Shown one piece after another: positions 6,703 to 14,565 of a stretch of 19,840 nt of DNA. The stretch comes from Verrucomicrobiota bacterium (lineage in GTDB: Bacteria; Verrucomicrobiota; Verrucomicrobiia; Chthoniobacterales; UBA10450). Made by a program: the position numbers and the translations under genes. The DNA lies in NCBI GenBank assembly GCA_003218525.1, contig QHNU01000060.1, positions 457-20,296 of the forward strand, written 5' to 3'. Below the pieces are notes generated by a model that saw only the letters and a program-made list of their open reading frames with translations, was not told where the DNA came from and did not search any database. Within the stretch, counting starts at the first letter, position 1. Every line of letters starts with the position of its first letter.

Positions 6703-8044
6703 ATGGATGAGAGGTGCAAAGCGCTTTGGGAGAAGTTGTCGGCAGCACTCAAGCCGCAAGTGAGTGCGGACACGTTCAAGCGCTGGTTCTCGGCCGTGGA
6801 ACTCATCAAAGCGACTGAAGATGAAGTCACCTTTTTGGTCCCAAACAACATCTATCAATTCTGGATCGAGAGTAATCACATTGCAATCGGCGATCACGAT
6901 TGCGTGCGGAGAGCCGCGGACCGTGCGTTTCCTGACGGCGTCGGAATCGAACGGGGAGGAGGTCGGTTTCACCGAGCCAGAAAAATTGGAGTTTCCCGCA
7001 AATACCCGCAGCGTCGGTTCGGGCGTGAGCCTGAACCCGCGCAACACTTTCGAGTCCTTCGTGGTCGGTCCTAACAATCAGATCGCGCACGCGGCCAGCC
7101 TGGCTGTGGCGCAGGCGCCGGCTCGGACCTATAACCCGCTCTTTATTTACGGCGGAGTCGGATTGGGCAAAACGCATCTGATGCAGGCAATCGGTCAATA
7201 TGTTTGGACCAAAAAGAAAACCTCGAAAGTGATGTACCTCTCGAGTGAGGTTTTCATTAACGAGTTCATCGACGCCATTCAGCACAATACCCTGGTCAAA
7301 TTCCGCAAGCGCTACCGCCAGGCCGATCTCCTGCTGATCGATGATATCCAATTCCTTGGCGGCAAAGAACGGTCGCAGGAAGAATTTTTCCACACCTTCA
7401 ACACGCTCTTCGACGGCCATAAACAGATCGTGCTTTCGAGCGATCGACCTGCATCCGAAATTGCGAATCTCGAGCACCGGCTCGTGTCGCGATTTGAGTG
7501 GGGTCTTACGGCCGAGTTGCAGCCGCCGGACATCGAGACCCGGCTCGCCATTCTCCGCAAAAAGGCGCGCGCCTTACAGATCAAGTTACAGGACGAAGTC
7601 TATCAATTTCTGGCTACGCGTATCCGGACGAACGTTCGTCGTCTGGAAGGTGCGCTCATGCGAGTGGCGTCATTTGCCTCGCTTAGCGGGAAAGAACTGA
7701 CGCAGGAAACGATCGAGCATTTGTTGAAGGACATTTTGCTCGAAGAACGACGGCAAACCGTCACCATCGAGCAAATTCAGCGTAAGGTAGCCGAGCATTT
7801 CGACGTGCGTTTGGCCGATATGACCAGCAAACGACGCCCGGCCAGCATCGCTTTTCCGCGCCAGGTTGCGATGTATCTGGCGCGGGAGCTGACCAAAGCG
7901 TCCTTGAACGAAATAGGCGATGCTTTCGGCGGGCGCGATCACGGCACCGTCCTGCACGCCTGCAAGCTCGTAAAAAGACGGATGACAGAGCAGGACAACA
8001 TCCGGCAGACGATCTCGTTTATCGACAGCGCGCTGCAACGTTGA
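6703..8044 (+). CDS. dnaA: Chromosomal replication initiator DnaA, interrupted by a frameshift near residue 59
   Basis: DnaA binds origin DnaA boxes and opens the duplex. Domain I reads from the ATG at 6703 (first start after an in-frame TAA at 6694): CKALWEKLSAALKPQVSADTFKRWF through PNNIYQFWIESNH, ending at base 6879. The remainder is in the next forward frame from 6881 (LQSAITIACGEPRTVRF onward) to the stop at 8044. Joined, the product is about 446 residues, normal for the family. Seen in order: Walker A GGVGLGKT (150-157), Walker B LLIDD (210-214), sensor 1 SSD (245-247), the SRF arginine (263), sensor 2 VRRLEGAL (311-318), and the DNA-binding signature FGGRDHGTVLHAC (408-420). As printed, no single frame encodes an intact protein. 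An assembly error is the likeliest cause in an essential gene. dnaN follows after 51 bases. Confidence 0.9.
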
Positions 8045-8095
8045 CGAATACGGTTGCCGATTAAATTCCGACGCCTTACATCTTAGGCTTTCCTG

Positions 8096-9193
8096 ATGAA
8101 ATTTACCGCAACAAAGGAGAAACTGCTCGAAGGATTGCAACAAGTTCAGAACGTCGTCAGCACCCGCACAACCCTGCCGATTCTTTCCAACGTCCTGCTC
8201 CAGGCACAGGAGGGCGGCGTTTCTTTAACGACCACCGATCTCGATGTCGGCGTGCGCGGGAAATTCGAAGCGAACGTGGAGAAAGCGGGCGCGACCACAC
8301 TGCCGGCGCGAAGATTGTTTACTATTATTCGCGAACTTCCATCGAGTGAGATTTCGATCGAAGTCGATGGCAAGAATGCGGCTTCCATTCGTAGTGGACA
8401 AAGCTTTTTCAAAATCCTCGGATTGCCGGAAGAGGAATTCCCACCGCTACCGAAATTCGAGAACGCAAAAGTCGTCACCTTGCGGCAAAAGGATTTGCAC
8501 GAGGGATTGCGCAGAACGTCCTACGCGATTTCAACCGATGAGACCCGTTACGTGCTCAATGGTGTTCTGTTCAGCTTTAAAGAAAACAAACTTACGCTGG
8601 TAGCGACTGATGGCCGCCGCCTGGCCATGGCTGACATCGAACTGGAGTTTCCGCGCAGCCACGAAGCCGACATCATCGTGCCGAAGAAAGCGGTCACGGA
8701 ATTGCAGCGCCTCCTGACCGACGACGGTGAGGTCAAGGTGAGCGTCGGTACTGGTCAAATCGCATTCGACCTGAATAACACGCTGCTCGTTTCGAAATTG
8801 ATTGAGGGAAATTATCCAAACTATAAGCAGGTCATTCCAACGGAAACGAAAGAGCGCGTGACGCTCGAGCGCGAGACCTTTTTGAACTGTCTCCGGCGCG
8901 TGTCGCTCCTGGCAAGCGACAAATCAAATTCGATCAAACTGAATTTCACCAAGAACAACATCGATATTACGGCCAACACCCCCGAGGTGGGAGAGGCGAA
9001 GGAGACCCTGCCGGTGGCCTACAAAGGGCGGGAGTTTTCCATCGCGTTCAATCCGGAATTCCTAATGGCTCCCCTGCGCAATCTAAGCGAGGACGAAGTC
9101 TTCTTCGATTTGATTGATGAAATGAGTCCTGGTGTGTTGAAAATTCAAACGCCATTCCTTTACGTCCTGATGCCAATGCGCATCAGCTCCTGA
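8096..9193 (+). CDS. dnaN: DNA polymerase III beta subunit (sliding clamp)
   Basis: This 365-residue protein forms the ring-shaped clamp that tethers polymerase III and other enzymes to DNA. The length is typical. Family landmarks include the N-terminal MKFTATKEKLLEGLQQVQNVVSTRTTLPILSNVLL, the TDLDVGVRG strand, the central VATDGRRLAMADIEL segment (DGRRLA is highly conserved), EGNYPNYKQVIP, and the C-terminal YVLMPMRIS tail that helps form the partner-binding pocket. The gene lies 51 bases after dnaA on the same strand, the standard dnaA-dnaN arrangement. No recF or gyrB follows; instead the last 34 bases overlap tail to tail with a minus-strand glycosyltransferase gene, so the classic dnaA-dnaN-recF-gyrB order is broken here. 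Confidence 0.97.
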   Translation: MKFTATKEKLLEGLQQVQNVVSTRTTLPILSNVLLQAQEGGVSLTTTDLDVGVRGKFEANVEKAGATTLPARRLFTIIRELPSSEISIEVDGKNAASIRSGQSFFKILGLPEEEFPPLPKFENAKVVTLRQKDLHEGLRRTSYAISTDETRYVLNGVLFSFKENKLTLVATDGRRLAMADIELEFPRSHEADIIVPKKAVTELQRLLTDDGEVKVSVGTGQIAFDLNNTLLVSKLIEGNYPNYKQVIPTETKERVTLERETFLNCLRRVSLLASDKSNSIKLNFTKNNIDITANTPEVGEAKETLPVAYKGREFSIAFNPEFLMAPLRNLSEDEVFFDLIDEMSPGVLKIQTPFLYVLMPMRISS

Positions 9194-10119
9194 TTAATCG
9201 CGTCGCACACGATCGGGAAGCGGAGCTGTTCGAGCTCGCGATTGGGCGCGAGCAAGACACGGGCATTTTCATTCTGCGGTGCCCAAATTTGCGGATCCGT
9301 CGGACCGAACAGGACGAGAGAGGCGGCGCCGGTTGCGGCGGCGAGATGGGAAACTCCGCTGTCGTGGCCGACGAAAATCGAACTAGCGACAAGGGCCGCG
9401 AGACCGCGCAAAGGCCAGTCGATCGCAAAGGAAACCGATTCGCTTTTAAATCGCGTTTGGAGTTCGGCCATTTGGCCGCGATCGGCTTCGCCGCCGATGA
9501 TGGTAACGGGAAGGTTCCGCTCAATCAAATATGCGATGAGTGCAATCCAATTTTTTATTGGCCAGTTCTTTCGCGGACTCCCGCTGCCCGGATGCAAGGC
9601 GATCACGGGCGAAGCGCCAAGTTTCTGTCGTGCATTCTGTCGCGCTCGATCATCAATGTGTAACCGGGGCGCAAGATCGAAGATTGCAATCCCTAGTTGG
9701 CGCACAGGCTGCGCGAGCTGAACGGCTGCGTGTGGACCTGCCGCGGCGATCTTCGAGGGGCCCGACACCACACGATCGACGCCAAGATTACGAACGTTTG
9801 TCTCAAAAACTTTTTCCGGATCGTAGAGGTAGGAAATGACCAGATCGTGTTGGCGAAAATATTCCCGCCATCTTTCGGACAAATCGCCGCTCCGAATGAA
9901 AAATGGGGCGAGACCCGAATCGTCCAGGCTACCAATGCCGTCGATCTCGATGGCCTCAAGTGCGAGCGAAGCAATTGCTTTGTTTGCTAGGGCGTTTATC
10001 TCCGCGTCTGGAAAGGCATCGCGCAGCGCGTGAATAGCCGGCAAAGTCAGAATGAAATCGCCAAGAGTTCCGCCGCGAGCGATGAGGATGCGCTGGCTGT
10101 TAATACAAGATAAACGCAA
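9160..10119 (-). CDS. Glycosyltransferase family 9 (heptosyltransferase-like)
   Basis: This 319-residue protein has the two-Rossmann layout of ADP-heptose:LPS heptosyltransferases. The N-terminal ILIARGGTLGDFILTLPAIHAL (11-32) carries the RxxxxGD motif. The C-terminal half has IALHPGSGSPRKNWP (173-187), the nucleotide-sugar site, then FVGHDSGVSHLAAATGAASLVLFGPTDPQIWAP (249-281), the family's most conserved stretch. It probably adds a sugar to lipopolysaccharide or another envelope glycan at the cytoplasmic face; donor and acceptor are unknown. Translation most likely starts at TTG (10117-10119), the first start after an in-frame TGA, and overlaps the preceding membrane-protein gene by 20 bases. 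It is the last gene of the miaB-membrane protein-glycosyltransferase run. The 3' end overlaps dnaN by 34 bases. Confidence 0.9.
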   Translation of the reverse strand: MRLSCINSQRILIARGGTLGDFILTLPAIHALRDAFPDAEINALANKAIASLALEAIEIDGIGSLDDSGLAPFFIRSGDLSERWREYFRQHDLVISYLYDPEKVFETNVRNLGVDRVVSGPSKIAAAGPHAAVQLAQPVRQLGIAIFDLAPRLHIDDRARQNARQKLGASPVIALHPGSGSPRKNWPIKNWIALIAYLIERNLPVTIIGGEADRGQMAELQTRFKSESVSFAIDWPLRGLAALVASSIFVGHDSGVSHLAAATGAASLVLFGPTDPQIWAPQNENARVLLAPNRELEQLRFPIVCDAINQELMRIGIRT

Positions 10120-10648
10120 GCGCGATCAAGGCCACGCCATAGACAAAGCTAACTGCGTTAATGCTGCGCCAGTGTGCCGCTGATTTGCTGAACCAATTGA
10201 TTTGGTCCCGGAGCTTGTAAGGAAGGGTTACCCAGATCAATCCCAGCACGATTAGGATATAGGCCAAGACGGTGAGAACCAGACGACTCGTTTCGTAACG
10301 GAAGAAAGATGCCTCCAGCAGCGGTTCGGCTGCGAGTAAAGCGAAAATCCCAAGCGCGCGCACAGCTAGGAATTCATCGACAAACCGTATGGCTAGAAAA
10401 AATCCAATTGGCAGAGCAATTAAAAATGGCCGGCGAAACGCGGAGAATTCGCCCATTTCCATGGTCGAGATGAGCCAGAAACTCCAAACCAAATCGATGG
10501 CCAGGATGACAACGCCCGCCAGGCGCGAGCGCGGAAATTGACCGAGCGTTGCCCGAGCCTTGTGCATAACCAATCCAATAATCCCGAGCAGACAAAGAAA
10601 GCCGCCGGCAATCAGCCCGGCGTTGCGCAAGGATAAAGCGTAAATCAT
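10100..10648 (-). CDS. Hypothetical integral membrane protein, six predicted helices
   Basis: I do not recognise a family. The 182-residue product is strongly hydrophobic, with likely membrane helices at about 5-27, 43-62, 71-90, 93-112, 120-142 and 163-181, separated by short Arg/Lys-bearing loops such as MHKARATLGQFPRSR (28-42) and LPYKLRDQINWFSKSAAHWR (142-161). Those loops suggest that the 28-42 segment faces the cytoplasm. There is no signal peptide distinct from the first helix and no catalytic motif I can name. It begins three bases after the miaB stop and overlaps the glycosyltransferase start by 20 bases, so all three are probably one transcript. The neighbourhood hints at an envelope role, but that is only inference. 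Confidence 0.8.
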   Translation of the reverse strand: MIYALSLRNAGLIAGGFLCLLGIIGLVMHKARATLGQFPRSRLAGVVILAIDLVWSFWLISTMEMGEFSAFRRPFLIALPIGFFLAIRFVDEFLAVRALGIFALLAAEPLLEASFFRYETSRLVLTVLAYILIVLGLIWVTLPYKLRDQINWFSKSAAHWRSINAVSFVYGVALIALAFILY

Positions 10649-10651
10649 GAC

Positions 10652-12007
10652 TTAATTGACGGGCCTGCCGTACAGGCTGAAGCCGTTGGCGTGTTCGATA
10701 GCGACGTCAAAGATTTTGCCGATTCGATCTTCATCAGCTTCAAAAACGACGACTTTGTTCGTCCGGGTGCGTCCCATCAATCGCGCGCTGTTCGTCCTGC
10801 TCAGTCCTTCGCAGAGGATTTCGGCCTTGGTCCCAACAAGCTTTTCGTTGGCCCGGCGCGTCGAAGCGTTAATGAGTTCGAGCAGATCACGGTTCCGCTG
10901 CTCCTTCACCGGCTCGTCGACTTGATCCGGCATATCCGCCGCCGGCGTTTCGCTTCGGCGGGAATAACGGAAGACGAAGGCATTATCGAATTGGACTTCC
11001 TCCACCAGATTGCGTGTTAACTGGTAATCGGCGTCCGTTTCACCTGGGAATCCAACAATGATATCCGTGGTAATGGCAATGCCCGGGCGCGCGCTTCGAA
11101 TTTTTGTAATCAGGCTTAGATATTTTTCAGGCGTATAAGTGCGGTGCATCGCTTTCAGAATTCGATCGGAGCCGGATTGCAATGGCAGATGCACGTGCTC
11201 GGCGAGCTTTGGCAACGAGGCCAGCGCTGCGATTAAATCATCTCGGAAACCGATCGGATGCGGTGAAGTAAAACGAAGTCGTTCGAGACCTTCTATGGAG
11301 CTGACCGCTTCCAGTAACTGCACAAACGGACTTTTGCCGTCGCATTTTCCAAATTCATGGCGCCCGTAAAGATTCACGATTTGTCCGAGTAATGTGATTT
11401 CCTTGACGCCTTGCGCGACAAGAGCACGGACTTCCGCGATGATTTGCTCGATTGTGCGACTGCGTTCGGCGCCGCGTGTCCGCGGCACGATACAAAAAGT
11501 GCAATGCATGTTGCAGCCTTGCATGATGGACACGAATGCCGTCGCCTGTTTGGGGGCAACCCATTGATCGCGAATGGTCGATTGTGAGCCGATTTCCGCT
11601 TCCACATCGACAATGGAAAACCGCGGATCGTCCATCCGCCGATGCCGCTTCTGCTCTAACGCCTCCTCGACGTAGTCAACCACCCGATGAAATTTTTGTG
11701 TGCCGATGACAAGATCGAGATGCGGCATTTCCTTGAGCAGCGAAGCTCCCCGGGCCTGGGCCATGCAACCGAGAAAACCGAAAACAATATCGGGCCGCTC
11801 TTTCGCCGTTCGACCGAGCATTCCCATTTTCCCGAGCGCTTTCTGATCAGCCATGTCGCGTACGCTGCAGGTATTCAGCAGAACTACATCGGCATCTGAT
11901 TCACAGCCTACGCGCTCATAACCGCGGGCGATGAGCGAATGGGCGACCTGCTCGGAGTCGCGCTCATTCATCTGGCAACCGTAGGTCTTGATAAAAAACT
12001 TCGGCAT
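10652..12007 (-). CDS. miaB: tRNA-2-methylthio-N6-dimethylallyladenosine synthase MiaB
   Basis: MiaB is a radical-SAM enzyme that adds a methylthio group to i6A37 of tRNAs reading codons that start with U. The 451-residue protein shows the three-part layout: an N-terminal domain with cluster cysteines Cys11 (TYGCQMNERD), Cys47 (NTCSVRD) and Cys81 (GCMAQ); the radical-SAM core with CxxxCxxC at Cys165, Cys169 and Cys172; and a TRAM domain at about 385-447. SPHPIGF and HVHLPLQSGSDRILKAMHRTYT are typical of MiaB rather than RimO. One oddity is LLGQIVN at 207-212, where the family normally reads GQNVN. An upstream in-frame GTG would add eight residues; the ATG giving MPKFFIKTYGCQMN is the natural start. 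It heads a three-gene run. Confidence 0.96.
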   Translation of the reverse strand: MPKFFIKTYGCQMNERDSEQVAHSLIARGYERVGCESDADVVLLNTCSVRDMADQKALGKMGMLGRTAKERPDIVFGFLGCMAQARGASLLKEMPHLDLVIGTQKFHRVVDYVEEALEQKRHRRMDDPRFSIVDVEAEIGSQSTIRDQWVAPKQATAFVSIMQGCNMHCTFCIVPRTRGAERSRTIEQIIAEVRALVAQGVKEITLLGQIVNLYGRHEFGKCDGKSPFVQLLEAVSSIEGLERLRFTSPHPIGFRDDLIAALASLPKLAEHVHLPLQSGSDRILKAMHRTYTPEKYLSLITKIRSARPGIAITTDIIVGFPGETDADYQLTRNLVEEVQFDNAFVFRYSRRSETPAADMPDQVDEPVKEQRNRDLLELINASTRRANEKLVGTKAEILCEGLSRTNSARLMGRTRTNKVVVFEADEDRIGKIFDVAIEHANGFSLYGRPVN

Positions 12008-12065
12008 GGAATCGCGAACGATACACAGCACGCGCCCTCGCGCTACGACCAGCGCTCAGGGCAGC

Positions 12066-12147
12066 GTGGCGGATCGAGCGGGAACGAATTTCCTCGGGCC
12101 TGTGGTCATGTTCGCCGCGGCGAATCCGTCCTGTGGCGGATCGAGCG
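12066..12147. repeat. 15-base direct repeat flanking a 14-base palindrome, miaB/mtnP spacer
   Basis: GTGGCGGATCGAGCG occurs exactly at 12066-12080 and again at 12133-12147. Between the copies lies TTCGCCGCGGCGAA (12111-12124), a perfect palindrome. The spacer separates divergent genes (miaB starts at 12007, mtnP at 12367), so the block could hold regulatory sites or be a relic of a mobile repeat. Copy 2 of the 24-base motif seen at 2377 follows at 12217-12240. I see no convincing gene in the 359-base spacer. Confidence 0.5.
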
Positions 12148-12216
12148 AATGTGCCAGTCCGGCTCGGACCGAGACATCTCACAATATTTTTGGCTTAGAG
12201 AAATAGTCAGAGATTC

Positions 12217-12240
12217 CTCGACTCCGCTCGGAATGACAAA
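12217..12240. repeat. Copy 2 of a degenerate 24-base intergenic motif
   Basis: It matches 2377-2400 at 18 of 24 positions with the shared core CGCTCGG-ATGAC, again between genes. Just downstream, CTTGGAATGAGAAAAG echoes the GGAATGA part of the motif. Confidence 0.4.
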
Positions 12241-12302
12241 GGCGCTTGGAATGAGAAAAGCGGCGGGCTTCCGTCCCAATGAGGAAACAGTCAGCACGTG
12301 CT

Positions 12303-12356
12303 TTGAAACGAAGTTGCGACATTTCGCTTTCCATTCTTGCAGCGCCTTCGTTTCAA
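12303..12356. repeat. 11-base perfect inverted repeat just upstream of mtnP
   Basis: TTGAAACGAAG (12303-12313) and CTTCGTTTCAA (12346-12356) are exact reverse complements separated by 32 bases. The right arm ends 10 bases before the mtnP ATG. It could be a two-site operator, a leader stem-loop or part of a repeat. There is no T-tract, so it is not a standard terminator. Confidence 0.45.
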
Positions 12357-12366
12357 TCGTGCTCTT

Positions 12367-13251
12367 ATGAGCGGACCCGCGATTGGAATTATCGGCGGCA
12401 GCGGCCTTTATCACATCGAAGGGTTTGCCGACGTGACGGAACATCGGGTCGAGACCCCGTTCGGGCCGCCCTCAGACGCGCTCATCGGCGGCACCATAGC
12501 CGGCCGGCGCGTTTATTTTTTGCCGCGGCATGGGCGGGGTCACCGCATTTTGCCGCACGAGTTAAATCATCGGGCCAATATCTGGGCACTGCGTTCGCTC
12601 AACGTCCGCTGGATTATTTGCGTGACGGCCGTGGGTAGTTTGCAGGAAAAATACGCCCCGCGAGATGTGTTGTTGCCATCGCAATTTTTCGATCGCACGA
12701 GTCAGCGCACCACCCACACATTTTTCGGAGATGGGATTGCCGCGCATATTTCGTTTGCCGACCCGGTTTCGATCAACTTGCGGCAATTGTTGGCCGAAGC
12801 AGCGCAGGCAAACGGCGTCACCGTCCACAATGGCGGAACCTACGTGAACATGGACGGGCCCGCGTTTTCTACGCGCGCGGAATCCGAATTCAATCGACGG
12901 AGCGGTTTCGATGTCATCGGCATGACCAATTTGCCCGAAGCGAAGCTCGCCCGGGAAGCTGAAATCGCCCTCGCAACGATGGCGATGATTACCGATTACG
13001 ATTGCTGGAAAGTGGAAGAGGAGCCTGTCACAGCCGAGGCCGTATTCGGACACTTGGTCGCCAATGCTGAAATGGCGAAAAAGATCCTCGCGCTCGTAAT
13101 CCCCAAGATTCCGACGAACCCAGACTGGCCGGAGCATCGCGCATTAGACAGTGCGATCGTGACCGACAAAAAACTTTGGCCGGAGACAACGGTCGAAAAG
13201 CTCGGTCCGATTCTGGCTCGTTTTCTCCCGTCGAAAGCCGCTACCGGGTGA
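12367..13251 (+). CDS. mtnP: S-methyl-5'-thioadenosine phosphorylase
   Basis: This 294-residue enzyme phosphorolyses methylthioadenosine, a by-product of polyamine and other S-adenosylmethionine-using pathways, to adenine and 5-methylthioribose-1-phosphate. Visible signatures are GIIGGSGLY (7-15), the phosphate-binding FLPRHGRGHRILPHELNHRANIWAL (51-75), TAVGSL (87-92), GGTYVNMDGPAFSTRAES (156-173) and GMTNLPEAKLAREAEI...ITDYDCW (185-214). TDYDCW points to methylthioadenosine rather than guanosine/inosine as substrate: human MTAP has the same Asp-Tyr-Asp-Cys-Trp run, while purine nucleoside phosphorylases have Asn. An extended open frame begins at 12337, but it would overlap the inverted repeat and lacks similarity, so the ATG at 12367 is used. 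The 3' end overlaps the BioF-family gene by 11 bases, tail to tail. Confidence 0.93.
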   Translation: MSGPAIGIIGGSGLYHIEGFADVTEHRVETPFGPPSDALIGGTIAGRRVYFLPRHGRGHRILPHELNHRANIWALRSLNVRWIICVTAVGSLQEKYAPRDVLLPSQFFDRTSQRTTHTFFGDGIAAHISFADPVSINLRQLLAEAAQANGVTVHNGGTYVNMDGPAFSTRAESEFNRRSGFDVIGMTNLPEAKLAREAEIALATMAMITDYDCWKVEEEPVTAEAVFGHLVANAEMAKKILALVIPKIPTNPDWPEHRALDSAIVTDKKLWPETTVEKLGPILARFLPSKAATG

Positions 13252-14548
13252 GCTGCTCTGATAACATTTCAGGACGCACTCTCTGGATCGCTGCCGCAAA
13301 CGCGCGGATTTGGTTGTCCGTGTGGGCTGCTGTTACGGTGATGCGCAAACGCGCGCTGCCGCGAGCGACAGTTGGATAGCGGATCGCCGGAACAAAAAAA
13401 CCCGCTTTTCGAAGCGAATGGGCGAGATTGAGCGCCTGTTGTTCATCCCCAATAATCAAAGGAAAAATCGCGCTGGCCGGCGCTTTGTCAGGGGCGAGCA
13501 ACTGGTGCAGGAGTGCGATATTTCTCCATAAAATGCGCCGGCGTTCTTCGCCCTCCGGCGATTGCAGGAATTCGATCGCGGCGGTTGCGGCGGCGACGAT
13601 TACAGGGGGCGGCGCCGTTGAATAGATAAAAGCGCGGGCGCGATTAATCAGCCACTCGACCAACGTTGTCGAACCGCAGATGTAGCCGCCCGAACACCCG
13701 AGCGCTTTGCTCAAGGTTCCCAACTGGATATCGATCTGATCGCCTAATGGTTTTGCTTCAGTCCTGGCCGCAGTCGATCTCAGCTGCTGGCTGGGTTGAC
13801 GCGACAGACGTGTTTTAATTTTTTCCGCGAAAGACGGCGGAGAGTTAGGCAGATCCCGTTCAGGTATGGTTTCTTGCTCGGCGGCGAGGCCGCGTCCGTG
13901 CTCACCCATGATCCCCACGGCATGCGCTTCATCGAGAAAGAGTAGGGCGTTGAAACGAGATTTTAGCTCAACCATCTCACGCAATGGGGCGCGGTCTCCA
14001 TCCATGGAGAAAATGGACTCGGTCACAACAATCACGCGTCCTTCCGGGCATTCGCGGCGAGCCCATTCCAGATGGCTTTCCAATTTCCCGAGGTGATTAT
14101 GGGGAAAAACCCGCATCGTAGCGCCGCTGAGTCGCGCACCATCGATCAGGGAAGCATGGACCAATTTGTCGAGGAGAATGATATCGCGTTTTCCCGCAAT
14201 CGCACTGAGCGTTCCAACGGCAGCCGCGTAACCGCTGGTGAAGGTGAGCGCCGCCGGCACGCGCTTCCATTTCGCAATTGCGCTCTCCAGTTGTACATGA
14301 GGCGATTGCGTTCCGGAGAGCAAACGCGATGCGCCTGCACCTACACCGAATCCGTCGAGCGCGTGCTTCGCTGCCTCGCGCAACCGCTCGTCTGCGGCCA
14401 GGCCGAGATAATCGTTTGAAGCGAAGTTGACCAGATGTTCGCCGACAAGATCGATACTTGGCCCCTGAGCCGACCCGATCTCGCGCAACTGACGCAGCAG
14501 CGATCGCGCGCGGAGCTGCTTCAGCTCGTCGCGGAACGGTTCGTGCAT
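13241..14548 (-). CDS. bioF: 8-amino-7-oxononanoate synthase-like PLP enzyme with a ~43-residue insertion
   Basis: This 435-residue protein belongs to the alpha-oxoamine synthase family; BioF condenses pimeloyl thioester with alanine in biotin synthesis. Seen are NFASNDYLGL (41-50), GVGAGASRLLSGT (68-80), His131 (stacks on the cofactor), TESIFSMDGD (176-185), DEAHAVG with Asp206 and His209, and the cofactor lysine in GTLSKALG (Lys281). The Asp-to-Lys distance is 75 residues against 32 in E. coli BioF (Asp204, Lys236). Roughly 223-268 is therefore extra: a Pro/Ser/Gln/Arg-rich, probably disordered loop in the reading frame. An in-frame TTG at 14575 exists, but the ATG at 14548, with a weak GAAGG three bases ahead, gives the normal N-terminus. 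No other bio genes are nearby, so a related family member such as a KBL-type enzyme remains possible. Confidence 0.85.
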   Translation of the reverse strand: MHEPFRDELKQLRARSLLRQLREIGSAQGPSIDLVGEHLVNFASNDYLGLAADERLREAAKHALDGFGVGAGASRLLSGTQSPHVQLESAIAKWKRVPAALTFTSGYAAAVGTLSAIAGKRDIILLDKLVHASLIDGARLSGATMRVFPHNHLGKLESHLEWARRECPEGRVIVVTESIFSMDGDRAPLREMVELKSRFNALLFLDEAHAVGIMGEHGRGLAAEQETIPERDLPNSPPSFAEKIKTRLSRQPSQQLRSTAARTEAKPLGDQIDIQLGTLSKALGCSGGYICGSTTLVEWLINRARAFIYSTAPPPVIVAAATAAIEFLQSPEGEERRRILWRNIALLHQLLAPDKAPASAIFPLIIGDEQQALNLAHSLRKAGFFVPAIRYPTVARGSARLRITVTAAHTDNQIRAFAAAIQRVRPEMLSEQLTR

Positions 14549-14565
14549 CGCCTTCGCTGCAATCG

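Noticed and set aside
6702..6710. DnaA box TATGGATGA overlapping the dnaA start
   Set aside because: Only seven of nine matches and largely explained by the start codon and second codon.
6764..7074. A separate gene starting at 6764 or ending at 7074
   Set aside because: Both are out-of-frame readings produced by the frameshift in dnaA; each is DnaA-like only on one side of about 6880.
11939..12370. 143-residue plus-strand open frame spanning the miaB/mtnP spacer
   Set aside because: It overlaps the miaB start region antisense, runs through repeats and shows no protein-like features.
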